The position numbers were made by a program, and so were the translations under genes. 64,000 nt of DNA from the NCBI RefSeq assembly GCF_031020795.1, contig NZ_JAVHJP010000007.1, forward strand, positions 62,001 to 126,000, written 5' to 3'. This stretch comes from Hydrogenophaga pseudoflava. GTDB taxonomy: Bacteria; Pseudomonadota; Gammaproteobacteria; Burkholderiales; Burkholderiaceae_C. This document shows positions 54,467 through 64,000 of this stretch, one piece after another; position 1 is the stretch's first letter, and every line of letters starts with the position of its first letter. The notes under the pieces are model-generated. The model ran no database searches and was not told the DNA's origin. It was given only the letters and a program-made list of their open reading frames with translations.

Positions 54467-57010
54467 ATGGCTGCTGCTCCTGATTCACTTCCGGTGTCGT
54501 TCTGGTCCCTGGGCTGGCGCTCGCTCTGGCGCGACTGGAGGGCGGGGGAATTGAGGCTGCTGCTGGTGGCGGTGACGCTGGCGGTGGCGGCGCTGACGGC
54601 GGTGGCGTTTTTCGCCGACCGGCTGCAGGGCGGTCTGCAGCGCGATGCGCGGGCGCTGATCGGTGGCGACGCGGTGATCCAGAGCGACCGGCTGGCGCCC
54701 CCGGCATTTGCCGCCAAGGCCGCCGATCTCGGCCTGCAGACCGTCCAGACCCTGAGTTTTCCGACCATGGGTCGGGCGCGCGAAGAAGATGGCGGGGCCG
54801 CGCGGCTGGTGGCACTCAAGGTGGTGGCGCCCGGGTATCCGCTGCGTGGCGGCCTGCGCGTGGCCGATGGACCCGAAGCGGCCGATGCGCCCACCCGCGA
54901 CATTCCGGCGCCCGGCACGGCCTGGGTCGACGCCGCCCTGCTGTCGGCGCTGCAACTCAAGGTCGGCCAGCCGCTGCTGCTGGGGGATGCGAGCCTCACG
55001 CTGGCCAAGGTGATCGTGGTGGAGACCGACCGAGGCGCCGGCTTCATGAGCTTCGCGCCGCGGGTGATGATCAACGCCGCCGACCTGCCCGCCACCGGCC
55101 TGGTGCAGCCGGCCAGCCGCGTCGGCTACCGCCTCGCGGTGGCGGGCGCCGACCCCGCGGTGAAACAGTACGTGGCCTGGGCCGAAGCCGAACTCAAGAA
55201 ACCCGAGATCCGCGGCCTGCGACTGGAGTCGCTGGAAGGCGGCCGGCCCGAGATGCAGCAGACGCTGGCGCGCGCTGAAAAATTCCTCAACCTGGTGGCG
55301 CTGCTGGCGGCGCTGCTGTCGGCGGTGGCCGTGGCCATCGCGGCGCGCGGCTTCGCCCAGCGCCACCTGGACGACTGCGCCATGATGCGCGTGCTCGGAC
55401 TGTCCCAGGGCGCCATGGCGCGCGCCTACGCCTTCGAGTTCGCCGTGGTCGGTGTGGTCGCCAGTGGCCTGGGGGTGCTGGCGGGCTATGGCCTGCATTA
55501 CGTGTTCGTGCTGCTGCTCTCGGGGCTGGTCGAGTCGGCGTTGCCGGCCGCCAGCGTCTGGCCGGTGCTGCTGGGGCTGGGCATGGGCCTGACGCTGATG
55601 ATGGCCTTCGGCCTGCCGCCGGTGCTGCAGCTGGCGCAGGTGCCGCCGCTGCGCGTGATCCGGCGCGACGTCGGGCAGCTCAAGCCCGCGACACTCGCAG
55701 TGCTCGGTTTGGGCGTGGCCGGTTTTGCTGTGCTGTTGCTGGCCGCCAGCCGCGACCTCCAGCTCGGTGGTATCGCGGTCGGTGGTTTTGCCGCCGCGGT
55801 GGCGGTGTTTGCGCTGGTGAGCTGGGCCGCGGTCTGGCTGCTGCGCCGCAGCGTCAACGAGAGCACCGCGCCGCGCGCGCTGGTGCTGGCCACGCGCCAG
55901 CTCTCGGCACGGCCGGCCTATGCCGTGGTACAGATCAGTGCGCTCGCGGTGGGCCTGCTGGCCCTGGTGCTGCTGGTGCTGCTGCGCACCGACCTCATCG
56001 CCAGCTGGCGCAACGCCACGCCGCCCGACGCGCCCAACCGCTTCGTCATCAACATTCAGCCCGAGCAGGGCGAGCCGTTCAGACAGGCGCTGGGCGACGG
56101 TGGCATTGCCAAGTACGACTGGTACCCCATGATCCGCGGCCGCCTCGTGAGTGTGAACGGCACCGCGGTGCAACCGGAGAACTTCGAGAGCGACCGCGCC
56201 CAGCGCCTCGTGGAGCGCGAGTTCAACCTCTCGCACACCGCCCAGCCGCCCGCCCACAACGACATCGTCGCCGGCCGCTGGACGGCCGAGGAGACAGACG
56301 GGCTGAGCGTGGAGGAGGGCCTGGCCAAAGAGCTGGGTCTGAAGCTGGGAGACCGGCTCGGCTTCGAGATGGCGGGCATTCCGGTCGAGGGCCGCATCAC
56401 CAGCCTGCGCAAGGTCGACTGGGGTTCCATGCGGGTGAACTTCTTCGTGCTGTTCCCCGTGTCGCAGCTGCCCGACCTGCCGACCACCTACATCAGCGCC
56501 TACCGGGTGCCGGACGCCAACAAGACCTTCGACAATGCCCTGGTGCGGCAGTTTCCGAACATCACCAACGTCGACATGAGCCAGACCATCGCGCAGGTGC
56601 AGCGCGTGCTGGGCCAGGTGATCCGCGCGGTGGAATTTCTGTTCGGGTTCGCGCTGGCGGCCGGGCTGGTGGTGCTGCTGGCGACCATCACCGCCACGCG
56701 CGGCGAGCGCGAGCGCGAGTTCGCCGTGCTGCGCGCGGTGGGCGCGGGTTCGAAGCTGCTGCGCGACGTGCAGCGGGTCGAATTGCTCGGTGTGGGCCTG
56801 CTGGCGGGTGTGCTGGCCTCGGTGGTGGCGATGGCGGTCGGCTGGGCGCTGGCAAAGTACGCCTTCGAGTTCAGCTGGCAGCCGTCGCCCTGGGTGCCGC
56901 TGGCCGGGGGTCTGGCGGGTGGCTTGCTGGCGCTGGCCGCTGGTTGGTGGGGCCTGCGCAGCGTATTGCGCACGCCGGTGGTCGAAACCTTGCGCCGCGC
57001 GGCGGTCTGA
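54467..57010 (+). CDS. FtsX-like ABC transporter permease (YbbP type)
   Basis: This is an 847-residue inner-membrane protein with the duplicated MacB/FtsX layout: a helix near the N-terminus (LLLVAVTLAVAALTAVAFFA), a periplasmic domain to about 270, three helices (about 275-420), a further helical pair, a second periplasmic domain (about 525-700) and three C-terminal helices. Segments such as GGDAVIQSDR, RGFAQRHLDDCAMMRVLG and ERQREFAVLRAVGA-like (ERERE FAVLRAVGAG) are typical of YbbP, which works with the ATPase YbbA. No ATPase gene is adjacent. The substrate is unknown; lipids or peptides are usual for the family. Confidence 0.85.
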   Translation: MAAAPDSLPVSFWSLGWRSLWRDWRAGELRLLLVAVTLAVAALTAVAFFADRLQGGLQRDARALIGGDAVIQSDRLAPPAFAAKAADLGLQTVQTLSFPTMGRAREEDGGAARLVALKVVAPGYPLRGGLRVADGPEAADAPTRDIPAPGTAWVDAALLSALQLKVGQPLLLGDASLTLAKVIVVETDRGAGFMSFAPRVMINAADLPATGLVQPASRVGYRLAVAGADPAVKQYVAWAEAELKKPEIRGLRLESLEGGRPEMQQTLARAEKFLNLVALLAALLSAVAVAIAARGFAQRHLDDCAMMRVLGLSQGAMARAYAFEFAVVGVVASGLGVLAGYGLHYVFVLLLSGLVESALPAASVWPVLLGLGMGLTLMMAFGLPPVLQLAQVPPLRVIRRDVGQLKPATLAVLGLGVAGFAVLLLAASRDLQLGGIAVGGFAAAVAVFALVSWAAVWLLRRSVNESTAPRALVLATRQLSARPAYAVVQISALAVGLLALVLLVLLRTDLIASWRNATPPDAPNRFVINIQPEQGEPFRQALGDGGIAKYDWYPMIRGRLVSVNGTAVQPENFESDRAQRLVEREFNLSHTAQPPAHNDIVAGRWTAEETDGLSVEEGLAKELGLKLGDRLGFEMAGIPVEGRITSLRKVDWGSMRVNFFVLFPVSQLPDLPTTYISAYRVPDANKTFDNALVRQFPNITNVDMSQTIAQVQRVLGQVIRAVEFLFGFALAAGLVVLLATITATRGEREREFAVLRAVGAGSKLLRDVQRVELLGVGLLAGVLASVVAMAVGWALAKYAFEFSWQPSPWVPLAGGLAGGLLALAAGWWGLRSVLRTPVVETLRRAAV

Positions 57011-57021
57011 GTCTGGACAAC

Positions 57022-57429
57022 ATGGAAGAAACACAAGTTCCGGTGGCGCCTGCCACACCCTTCGAATGGATCGGCGGCGAAGCCCGCGTGCGCGCCCTGG
57101 TCGACCGCTTCTACGACCTGATGGACATCGAGCCGGGCTACCACGAGCTTCGAGTGGCGCACGGCAGCACGCTGGACGACGCTCGGCAGAAGCTGTTCTG
57201 GTTCCTCTGCGGCTGGCTGGGCGGCCCTTCGCACTACGAAGACCGCTTCGGCCACCCGCGCCTGCGCATGCGGCACATGCCGTTCAAGATCGGCATCGTC
57301 GAGCGCGACCAGTGGCTGGCCTGCATGGACCAGGCGATGGGCGAAACCGGCGTACCCGAAGACCTGCGGGTGCGCCTCAAGGACAGCTTCTTCAAGACGG
57401 CCGACTGGATGCGGAACACGCCGCAGTGA
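57022..57429 (+). CDS. group II truncated haemoglobin
   Basis: This is a 135-residue heme protein of the trHbO type, implicated in oxygen or nitric oxide handling. Family features are the start FEWIGGEARVRALVDRFYDLM, the glycine-rich turns, KLFWFLCGWLGGPSHYEDRFGHPRLRMRH with the proximal histidine in RMRHMPF, and WLACMDQAM. It lies 11 nt after the permease gene and is convergent with the Smr gene. Confidence 0.9.
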   Translation: MEETQVPVAPATPFEWIGGEARVRALVDRFYDLMDIEPGYHELRVAHGSTLDDARQKLFWFLCGWLGGPSHYEDRFGHPRLRMRHMPFKIGIVERDQWLACMDQAMGETGVPEDLRVRLKDSFFKTADWMRNTPQ

Positions 57430-57441
57430 GTCGGCGGGGCC

Positions 57442-58083
57442 TCAGCGCCCCACCGGCTTGAGCAGCACCACCAGCGCCCCGGCGCCGCCCTCGGCTGGCC
57501 GTGCCTGCACGAAGGCCAGCACTTCCTTCTTCTGCACCAGCCAGCGCTGCACCCGGCCCTTGAGCACCGGCGTGCGGCCCGGCGAGCCCAGACCCTTGCC
57601 GTGCACCACGCGCACGCAGCGCAGCCCCAGCTGGTGCGCCTCGCGGATGAAGCGGCCCAGTGCCTCGCGCGCCTCGTCGGTGCGCAGACCGTGCAGGTCG
57701 ATGTGCTTCTGGATGCTCCAGTGGCCTTCGCGCAGCTTGCGCGTCACGTCCGGCCCCAGACCCGGTCGGCGGTAGCTCAGCGCCTCGTCGGTGTGCAGCA
57801 GGGTTTCGACATCGAACTCGTCCGACAGCGCCTCGCGCATCACCGCGTGCTCGTCGAGCTGGCGCTGCCGGGGTTCGGTCGACACCGGCACAAGCGGATG
57901 GACCACGCGCCGGTGGTGGGGCAGGGGACGCACCGGGCCCACCGCCAGTTCGAACAGGCGCTTTTCGCGCTCGACACGCAGCGCGTGCAGGCGCTCGGCC
58001 TCGCGCGTCGCAGCCTCGGCGGCGGCCCGCTGGGCGATCACTTTCTGCAGCGTCTTGAGGTCGGCGAGGGCGCGCACTTTCAT
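57442..58083 (-). CDS. Smr-domain protein
   Basis: This is a 213-residue protein with a charged, helical N-terminal half and a C-terminal Smr (small MutS-related) domain: HIDLHGLRTDEAREALGRF, CVRVVHGKGLGSPG and GALVVLLKP near the end. The domain resembles E. coli SmrB/YdaL-type nucleases; SmrB cleaves mRNA at collided ribosomes, but a precise role here is not assignable. The HGKG motif is intact. It lies 34 nt downstream of radC on the same strand. Confidence 0.85.
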   Translation of the reverse strand: MKVRALADLKTLQKVIAQRAAAEAATREAERLHALRVEREKRLFELAVGPVRPLPHHRRVVHPLVPVSTEPRQRQLDEHAVMREALSDEFDVETLLHTDEALSYRRPGLGPDVTRKLREGHWSIQKHIDLHGLRTDEAREALGRFIREAHQLGLRCVRVVHGKGLGSPGRTPVLKGRVQRWLVQKKEVLAFVQARPAEGGAGALVVLLKPVGR

Positions 58084-58117
58084 GGTGTCGCGATTCTCGC
58101 CCAGGGTGCATGACCTT

Positions 58118-58810
58118 TCAGACCAGGCCCATTTCGGCCATGGAGGCTGCGGCGTCGCGCGTGACGATGAAATGGTCCAGCACCCGCACGTCCACCAGCG
58201 CCAGCGAGGCCTTGAGCGACTGGGTGAGCGATTCGTCGGCGCGCGAGGGCCGGGCTTCGCCACTCGGGTGGTTGTGCGCCAGCACCACGGCGGCGGCGTG
58301 GTGGTGCAGGGCGCGCAGCACCACTTCGCGCGGATAGACCGAGGTCTGCGAGAGCGTGCCGCGGAACAGCTCCTCCAGCGCCAGCAACCGGTTCTGGCTG
58401 TCCAGGAACAGCACGCAGAACACCTCGTGCGCGCGGGCACCCAGCTGCAGCTGCAGGTAGTCGCGCACGGCCTTCGGGCTGTCGAACAGCGGCCGCTGCT
58501 GCAGCTCCTGCGCCAGCGCCCGGCGGGCCAGTTCCAGCACCGCCACCACCTCGGCGCGTTTGGCTGGCCCCAGGCCCTTGATGACCTTGAGCGCGCTGGC
58601 GTCGGTGTGCAGCAGGCCGCCGATGCCGCCGAAGCGGTCCAGCAGTTCCTGCGCCAGCTGCATCACGTGTTTGCCGGCCATGCCGGTGCGCAGCAGCAGC
58701 GCCAGCAGCTCGGCGTCGCCCAGCGCGCCGGGGCCCCGGCTGAGCAGCTTTTCGCGCGGGCGCGCGTCGGCGGGCAGGCTTTTGAGCCCGGTGGCGGCGA
58801 GACCATTCAT
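58118..58810 (-). CDS. radC: RadC-family (JAMM metalloprotease fold) protein
   Basis: This is a 230-residue protein: an N-terminal helix-hairpin-helix region ([21 protein letters not shown], then [19 protein letters not shown]) and a C-terminal JAMM domain with the zinc motif [16 protein letters not shown] and the upstream glutamate region. Despite the name, a role of RadC in repair is doubtful. ATG 58810 begins the conserved protein; an open upstream extension overlaps fkpB on the other strand and is not coding. Confidence 0.92.
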   Translation of the reverse strand: MNGLAATGLKSLPADARPREKLLSRGPGALGDAELLALLLRTGMAGKHVMQLAQELLDRFGGIGGLLHTDASALKVIKGLGPAKRAEVVAVLELARRALAQELQQRPLFDSPKAVRDYLQLQLGARAHEVFCVLFLDSQNRLLALEELFRGTLSQTSVYPREVVLRALHHHAAAVVLAHNHPSGEARPSRADESLTQSLKASLALVDVRVLDHFIVTRDAAASMAEMGLV

Positions 58811-58852
58811 CGTTGTGTACTCCCTGAAGCCGCCGGGGCGGTCGCCGGTTTT

Positions 58853-58858
58853 TACAAT
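58853..58858 (+). promoter_or_regulatory. -10-like box upstream of fkpB-ispH
   Basis: TACAAT lies 84 nt before the fkpB ATG in the 132-nt gap divergent from radC. I see no good -35 partner. It is the best candidate promoter for the fkpB-ispH operon. Confidence 0.3.
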
Positions 58859-58942
58859 AGCGGCCTGTGCTCGGCGGCGTCGCCCGGGCCGTTCCGACCG
58901 CGCCGCGCGCGCCGCACCCCCTGTTTCATCCCCCATTTGTCC

Positions 58943-59391
58943 ATGACACACGTCCAAGAAGGTTCTTTTCTCACCCTGCACTACCGCCTCTCCGGCCCGC
59001 AGGGCAAGGTGGTGATCGACACCTTCGAGCAGGGCCAGCCCGCCACGCTGAGCCTGGGCGCTGGCGAGCTCTCGCCCGCGATCGAACAGCGCCTGATCGG
59101 TCTGGAGGAGGGCACCACCACGGTGATCGACCTGGCGGCCGGCGAAGCCTTCGGCGAGCGCCAGCCCGAGATGGTGCAGTGGGTGGCGCGCAAGCTGCTC
59201 AACGAGCTGGGCGACCCGCACGAGAAATACACCGCGGGCGACGTGGTGCAGTTCCCCACACCCGACGGCCTGGGCCAGTACGCCGGCTCGGTGGTCGAGG
59301 TGCGCGAGGACGGTGCGGTGCTGTTCGACTTCAACCACCCGCTGGCGGGCCAGCCGGTGAAGTTTGAAGTCCAGCTGATCGGAGTGCTGTG

Positions 59392-59392
<1 letters not shown>
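58943..59392 (+). CDS. fkpB: FKBP-type peptidyl-prolyl isomerase SlpA-like
   Basis: This is a 149-residue isomerase of the SlyD/FkpB type that sits before ispH in many proteobacteria. It starts with [19 protein letters not shown], has the FKBP core [20 protein letters not shown] and [15 protein letters not shown], and an insert-in-flap domain with [16 protein letters not shown] (the FNHPLAG signature). Its stop overlaps the ispH ATG, showing translational coupling. Confidence 0.92.
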
Positions 59393-61687
<2,295 letters not shown>

Positions 61688-61689
61688 TT

Positions 61690-61768
61690 CGAGGATGCCG
61701 CGGAACCGGCTCCGCCGGGCCGCAGGCATCGCCCCCTGGAGGGGGTGACGCCGCAGGCGGCGCGGGGG
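61690..61768 (-). repeat. G+C-rich interspersed repeat, copy C (inverted)
   Basis: On the minus strand this reads CCCCCGCGCCGC, a CCCCC-TCCA-GGGGG hairpin, then GCGGCCCGGCGGAGCCGGTTCCG, the same order of parts as copies A (29983) and B (31543). It fills the gap between serS and the convergent lipoprotein gene. Confidence 0.75.
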
Positions 61769-61772
61769 TGGG

Positions 61773-61988
61773 CTAATTCAGCCGGAAACCCTTCGCCTGC
61801 ATGCAGTGGCGGACCAGTTCCTCGGCTTGGTCCCCCTTGATTTTCGCCAGACCGGTCTGGAACTTGCACTCCGACTCCACGTTGGCGGTGTCGAAGGCAC
61901 TCACCCCTTCCTTCTGCCATTGCCGCTTGGTGGACGAACACGCCGCCAGGACGATGAGGATGGCAATGGCGAGCGGCAAACGGTACAC
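61773..61988 (-). CDS. small lipoprotein of unknown function
   Basis: This is a 71-residue lipoprotein with signal YRLPLAIAILIVLAAC and lipobox LAAC. The mature part is charged (SSTKRQWQKEGVSAFDTANV) with two further cysteines (ESECKFQ and RHCMQAKGF). The GTG start at 61988 is chosen because GGAGG lies 4 nt upstream and because it places the signal peptide at the N-terminus; ATG starts further upstream add residues that do not look like a signal. I do not recognise a family. Confidence 0.75.
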   Translation of the reverse strand: MYRLPLAIAILIVLAACSSTKRQWQKEGVSAFDTANVESECKFQTGLAKIKGDQAEELVRHCMQAKGFRLN

Positions 61989-62084
61989 AGGGCCTCCGGG
62001 GCGGACATTCGGGCGACAAGGGGGAGCGCGCATTGTGCCTGCGGCGCTCCGGCCGGCCGCCATTCCCCGCCCCAGAAAACGGGA

Positions 62085-62948
62085 TCAAGCGTGAATAAAC
62101 AACGCCGGATCGACCGCGGTCCGGTTGAGCAGCACGCTCCAGTGAAGGTGCGGGCCGGTGACGCGGCCGGTGGCGCCCACCGCGCCCAGGACCTGGCCGG
62201 CCGCCAGCACATCGCCCACCCGCACCTCGATGCGGCTGAGGTGGCACAGCATGGACAGCAGCCCACCGCCGTGGTCCAGCCAGACCGTCTGGCCGTTGAA
62301 GAAGTAGTCGCCCGTGTCGACCACCCGGGCTGCGAGCGGGGCCCGCACCGGCGTGCCAGTCGCCGCCGCGATGTCCATGCCGCTGTGAGGCTGGCGCGCC
62401 TGCCCGTTGAACACACGCCGCAGTCCGAACGAGCTGGAGCGGCGCCCGTCCACCGGCGCCAGCATGCGCAGCCCGTCCGGCAGCGGTTCGCTGAACCGGG
62501 CCATGACCGCCTGCTGGTGGCTGCGCTCGCGCTCGTGCCGGGCCAGGTCCTCGGGCGAGAGTTCGACCGTGCGCGGGGCGACTTTCAGTCGCTGCTCGGC
62601 GTAGGCCTTGGGCCCGATGCGGTAGGGCAGGGCGCGCCGGGTTCCGCCGTCGGTCTCGACCTCGATCTGTGCGTCCCCGGGCACGGCCGACAGCGGAATG
62701 CCGACCAGCGCGGTCCAGCCGGCTGGGGCACCCAGCACCAGCAGGGGCACCCCTTCTGACCAGGCCCGGGGCCGGTCCGTGGCGGTTTCCAGCGCCAGCC
62801 GGGCGACACCGCCGGGCACGGCCGATGCCAGTGGCCAGTCGGTGGGTTGCAGGTCTGCGGCCTCGGCCCGGTCCGCGCTGAGCGCACCCAGACCCATGGC
62901 GGCCAGGGCGCCGAGCACCTGGCGGCGGGAGCGCGTGGGCAGCGTCAT
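62085..62948 (-). CDS. M23 family metallopeptidase
   Basis: This is a 287-residue predicted periplasmic peptidoglycan endopeptidase or amidase activator of the LytM type. The signal (RSRRQVLGALAAMGLGALSADRAEA) contains twin arginines, so Tat export is possible. A middle all-beta domain precedes the M23 domain, which has FGLRRVFNGQARQPHSGMD (HxxxD zinc site), a central HLSRIEV histidine and GPHLHWSV. All zinc and catalytic residues are present, so it should be active. Its ATG overlaps the stop of the upstream oxidoreductase by 4 nt. Confidence 0.87.
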   Translation of the reverse strand: MTLPTRSRRQVLGALAAMGLGALSADRAEAADLQPTDWPLASAVPGGVARLALETATDRPRAWSEGVPLLVLGAPAGWTALVGIPLSAVPGDAQIEVETDGGTRRALPYRIGPKAYAEQRLKVAPRTVELSPEDLARHERERSHQQAVMARFSEPLPDGLRMLAPVDGRRSSSFGLRRVFNGQARQPHSGMDIAAATGTPVRAPLAARVVDTGDYFFNGQTVWLDHGGGLLSMLCHLSRIEVRVGDVLAAGQVLGAVGATGRVTGPHLHWSVLLNRTAVDPALFIHA

Positions 62949-64000
62949 GCCGCGGTCCAGGCGCCGCCGGCCTGTGCCGAGCGGATCACCGCGTCGACAA
63001 AGCGCATGCCCATCCAGCCGTCGTGCGCGTTGGGGAAGTGCAGGGCCAGCGGGTCGGGGCTCTGGCCGGCGCGCCGCGCCGCGATGGCCTCGGCCGCGTC
63101 CGAATAGAGGTTGGCGAAGGCCTCGGGAAAGCCCTCCGGATGGCCGGCGGCCACGCGGGTGCTGCGCAACGCCAGCGGCAGGGCGCCCGGGCCGCGTGGG
63201 GTCAGGCGCTGGGCGGGCGCGTCCAGCGGCTTGAAGTCCAGCACCTGCGGATGCTCCTGCTGCCACTCGACCGTGCCGAGTGAGCCGCTGACGCGAATGC
63301 GCAGTCCGTTCTCGACCCCTGCCGCGGCCTGTGTCACCCAGAAGCTGCCGCGCGCACCACCGGGCATGCGCAGCAGCACACCGGCAAAGTCGTGCGCTTC
63401 GCGTTCGGGCACCACGCAGCCCAGCTCGGCCGCCAGTTCCGCCACCTCCAGCCCGCTGATGAAGCGCAGCAGCTGGTGGGCGTGGGTGCCGATGTCGCCC
63501 ATGACCAGCGAAGGCCCGCCGCGCGCCGGATCGGCCTTCCAGGCGACGCGGCCCGGGCCGGGCTTGGCTCGCCCGCCCTGCACGTACTCCACCTGCACCA
63601 GACGGATGTCGCCGAGCTGGCCCTCGGCCACCATGGCGCGCGCCTGCCGCACCATGGGGTAGCCGCTGTAGTTGTGGGTCAGGCAGAACACCCGGCCGCT
63701 GGCCTGGACCTTCTCGTGCAGCGTCTGCGCCTCGGCCAGGGTGTTGGTCATCGGCTTGTCGCAGATCACGTCGAAGCCGTGGTCCAGCGCCGCCATCGCA
63801 GCGGGGAAGTGGCCGTCGTTGGGCGTCATGACCGCCACCGCGTCGATGCCGTCGGGGCGCTGCGATTCGGTGGCCAGCAGGGTGGCCAGGTCGGGGTGAC
63901 AGCGTTCCGGCGCCAGACCCAGAGCCAGGCCGGCCGCCACCGAGCGCTGCGGGTCGGACGAAAGCACGCCGGCCACGATCTGATAGCGGTCGTCCAGCCG
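62945..64000 (-). CDS. Gfo/Idh/MocA family oxidoreductase (5' end outside window)
   Basis: This is an NAD(P)-dependent sugar or inositol dehydrogenase-like protein. The frame is open to the right edge, so the N-terminal Rossmann strand with its GxGxxG is missing. Visible are AVAVMTPNDGHFPAAMAALDHGFDVICDKPMT (cofactor domain; the family lysine-proline is in CDKPMT), GDIGTHAHQLLRF and AAGHPEGFPEAFANLY in the substrate domain. About 350 residues are inside the window, so most of the protein is present. The substrate is unknown. It is coupled to the M23 gene by a 4-nt overlap. Confidence 0.88.
   Translation of the reverse strand, partial: RLDDRYQIVAGVLSSDPQRSVAAGLALGLAPERCHPDLATLLATESQRPDGIDAVAVMTPNDGHFPAAMAALDHGFDVICDKPMTNTLAEAQTLHEKVQASGRVFCLTHNYSGYPMVRQARAMVAEGQLGDIRLVQVEYVQGGRAKPGPGRVAWKADPARGGPSLVMGDIGTHAHQLLRFISGLEVAELAAELGCVVPEREAHDFAGVLLRMPGGARGSFWVTQAAAGVENGLRIRVSGSLGTVEWQQEHPQVLDFKPLDAPAQRLTPRGPGALPLALRSTRVAAGHPEGFPEAFANLYSDAAEAIAARRAGQSPDPLALHFPNAHDGWMGMRFVDAVIRSAQAGGAWTAA

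Overview
The window looks like a chromosomal segment of a betaproteobacterium of the order Burkholderiales, most like the Comamonadaceae. This rests on very high G+C, the recN-nadK-hrcA and nadB/scpA/DUF3460 neighbourhoods, DUF1631, a box-type benzoate cluster with a BoxR regulator, and a DUF3305/DUF3306 formate dehydrogenase cluster. I cannot name the genus; Hydrogenophaga-like genomes would fit. I see no phage, insertion sequence, CRISPR array or integrase.

Layout. 1-3.7 kb: recN (its last codons lie outside the window), nadK and, divergently, hrcA, then a tRNA with anticodon CAT (probably Ile2) and a terminator. 3.9-8.7 kb: a cytochrome c oxidase locus with a diheme cytochrome c (minus strand), a lipoprotein cytochrome c, a CoxB-cytochrome c fusion and a CoxA-CoxC fusion. 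8.7-10.4 kb: a PQQ sugar-dehydrogenase-like protein and a DUF2231 membrane protein. 10.5-11.3 kb: tRNA-Arg(ACG) and greB. 11.3-23.7 kb: housekeeping genes (rsh, nadB, scpA, DUF3460, sulP, a BamE-like lipoprotein, a YoaK-like protein, metG, apbC) and a branched-chain-type solute-binding protein.

23.9-33.2 kb: a complete aerobic CoA-linked benzoate (box) pathway. Benzoate-CoA ligase and boxD point left; boxR, boxC, boxB and boxA point right. BclA makes benzoyl-CoA, BoxAB epoxidises it, BoxC opens the ring and BoxD oxidises the resulting aldehyde. BoxR sits in the middle, and TGCA-N6-TGCA-like sites occur on both of its sides.

33.2-53.6 kb: after a DUF1631 gene comes a formate dehydrogenase region in two blocks. 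The accessory block (DUF3305, a class I amidotransferase-like hydrolase, DUF3306, a polyferredoxin-like protein and a TorD-type chaperone) is separated from the structural block (Tat-target peptide, FdhA, FdhB, lipoprotein, cytochrome b subunit, small secreted protein, FdhD) by a phosphoesterase, a lipid kinase, an ExoD-like protein and a two-component system with an NtrC-type regulator. Upstream of the structural block are a -24/-12 promoter and two inverted repeats, which suggests sigma-54 control by the neighbouring two-component system.

53.6-64 kb: upp, an FtsX-like permease, a truncated haemoglobin, a Smr-domain protein, radC, fkpB-ispH, serS, a small lipoprotein, an M23 peptidase and a Gfo/Idh/MocA oxidoreductase that runs off the right end. 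A G+C-rich interspersed repeat occurs in at least three clear copies and one diverged copy. Several genes have a -10-like hexamer exactly 6 nt before the ATG, which suggests leaderless transcripts.
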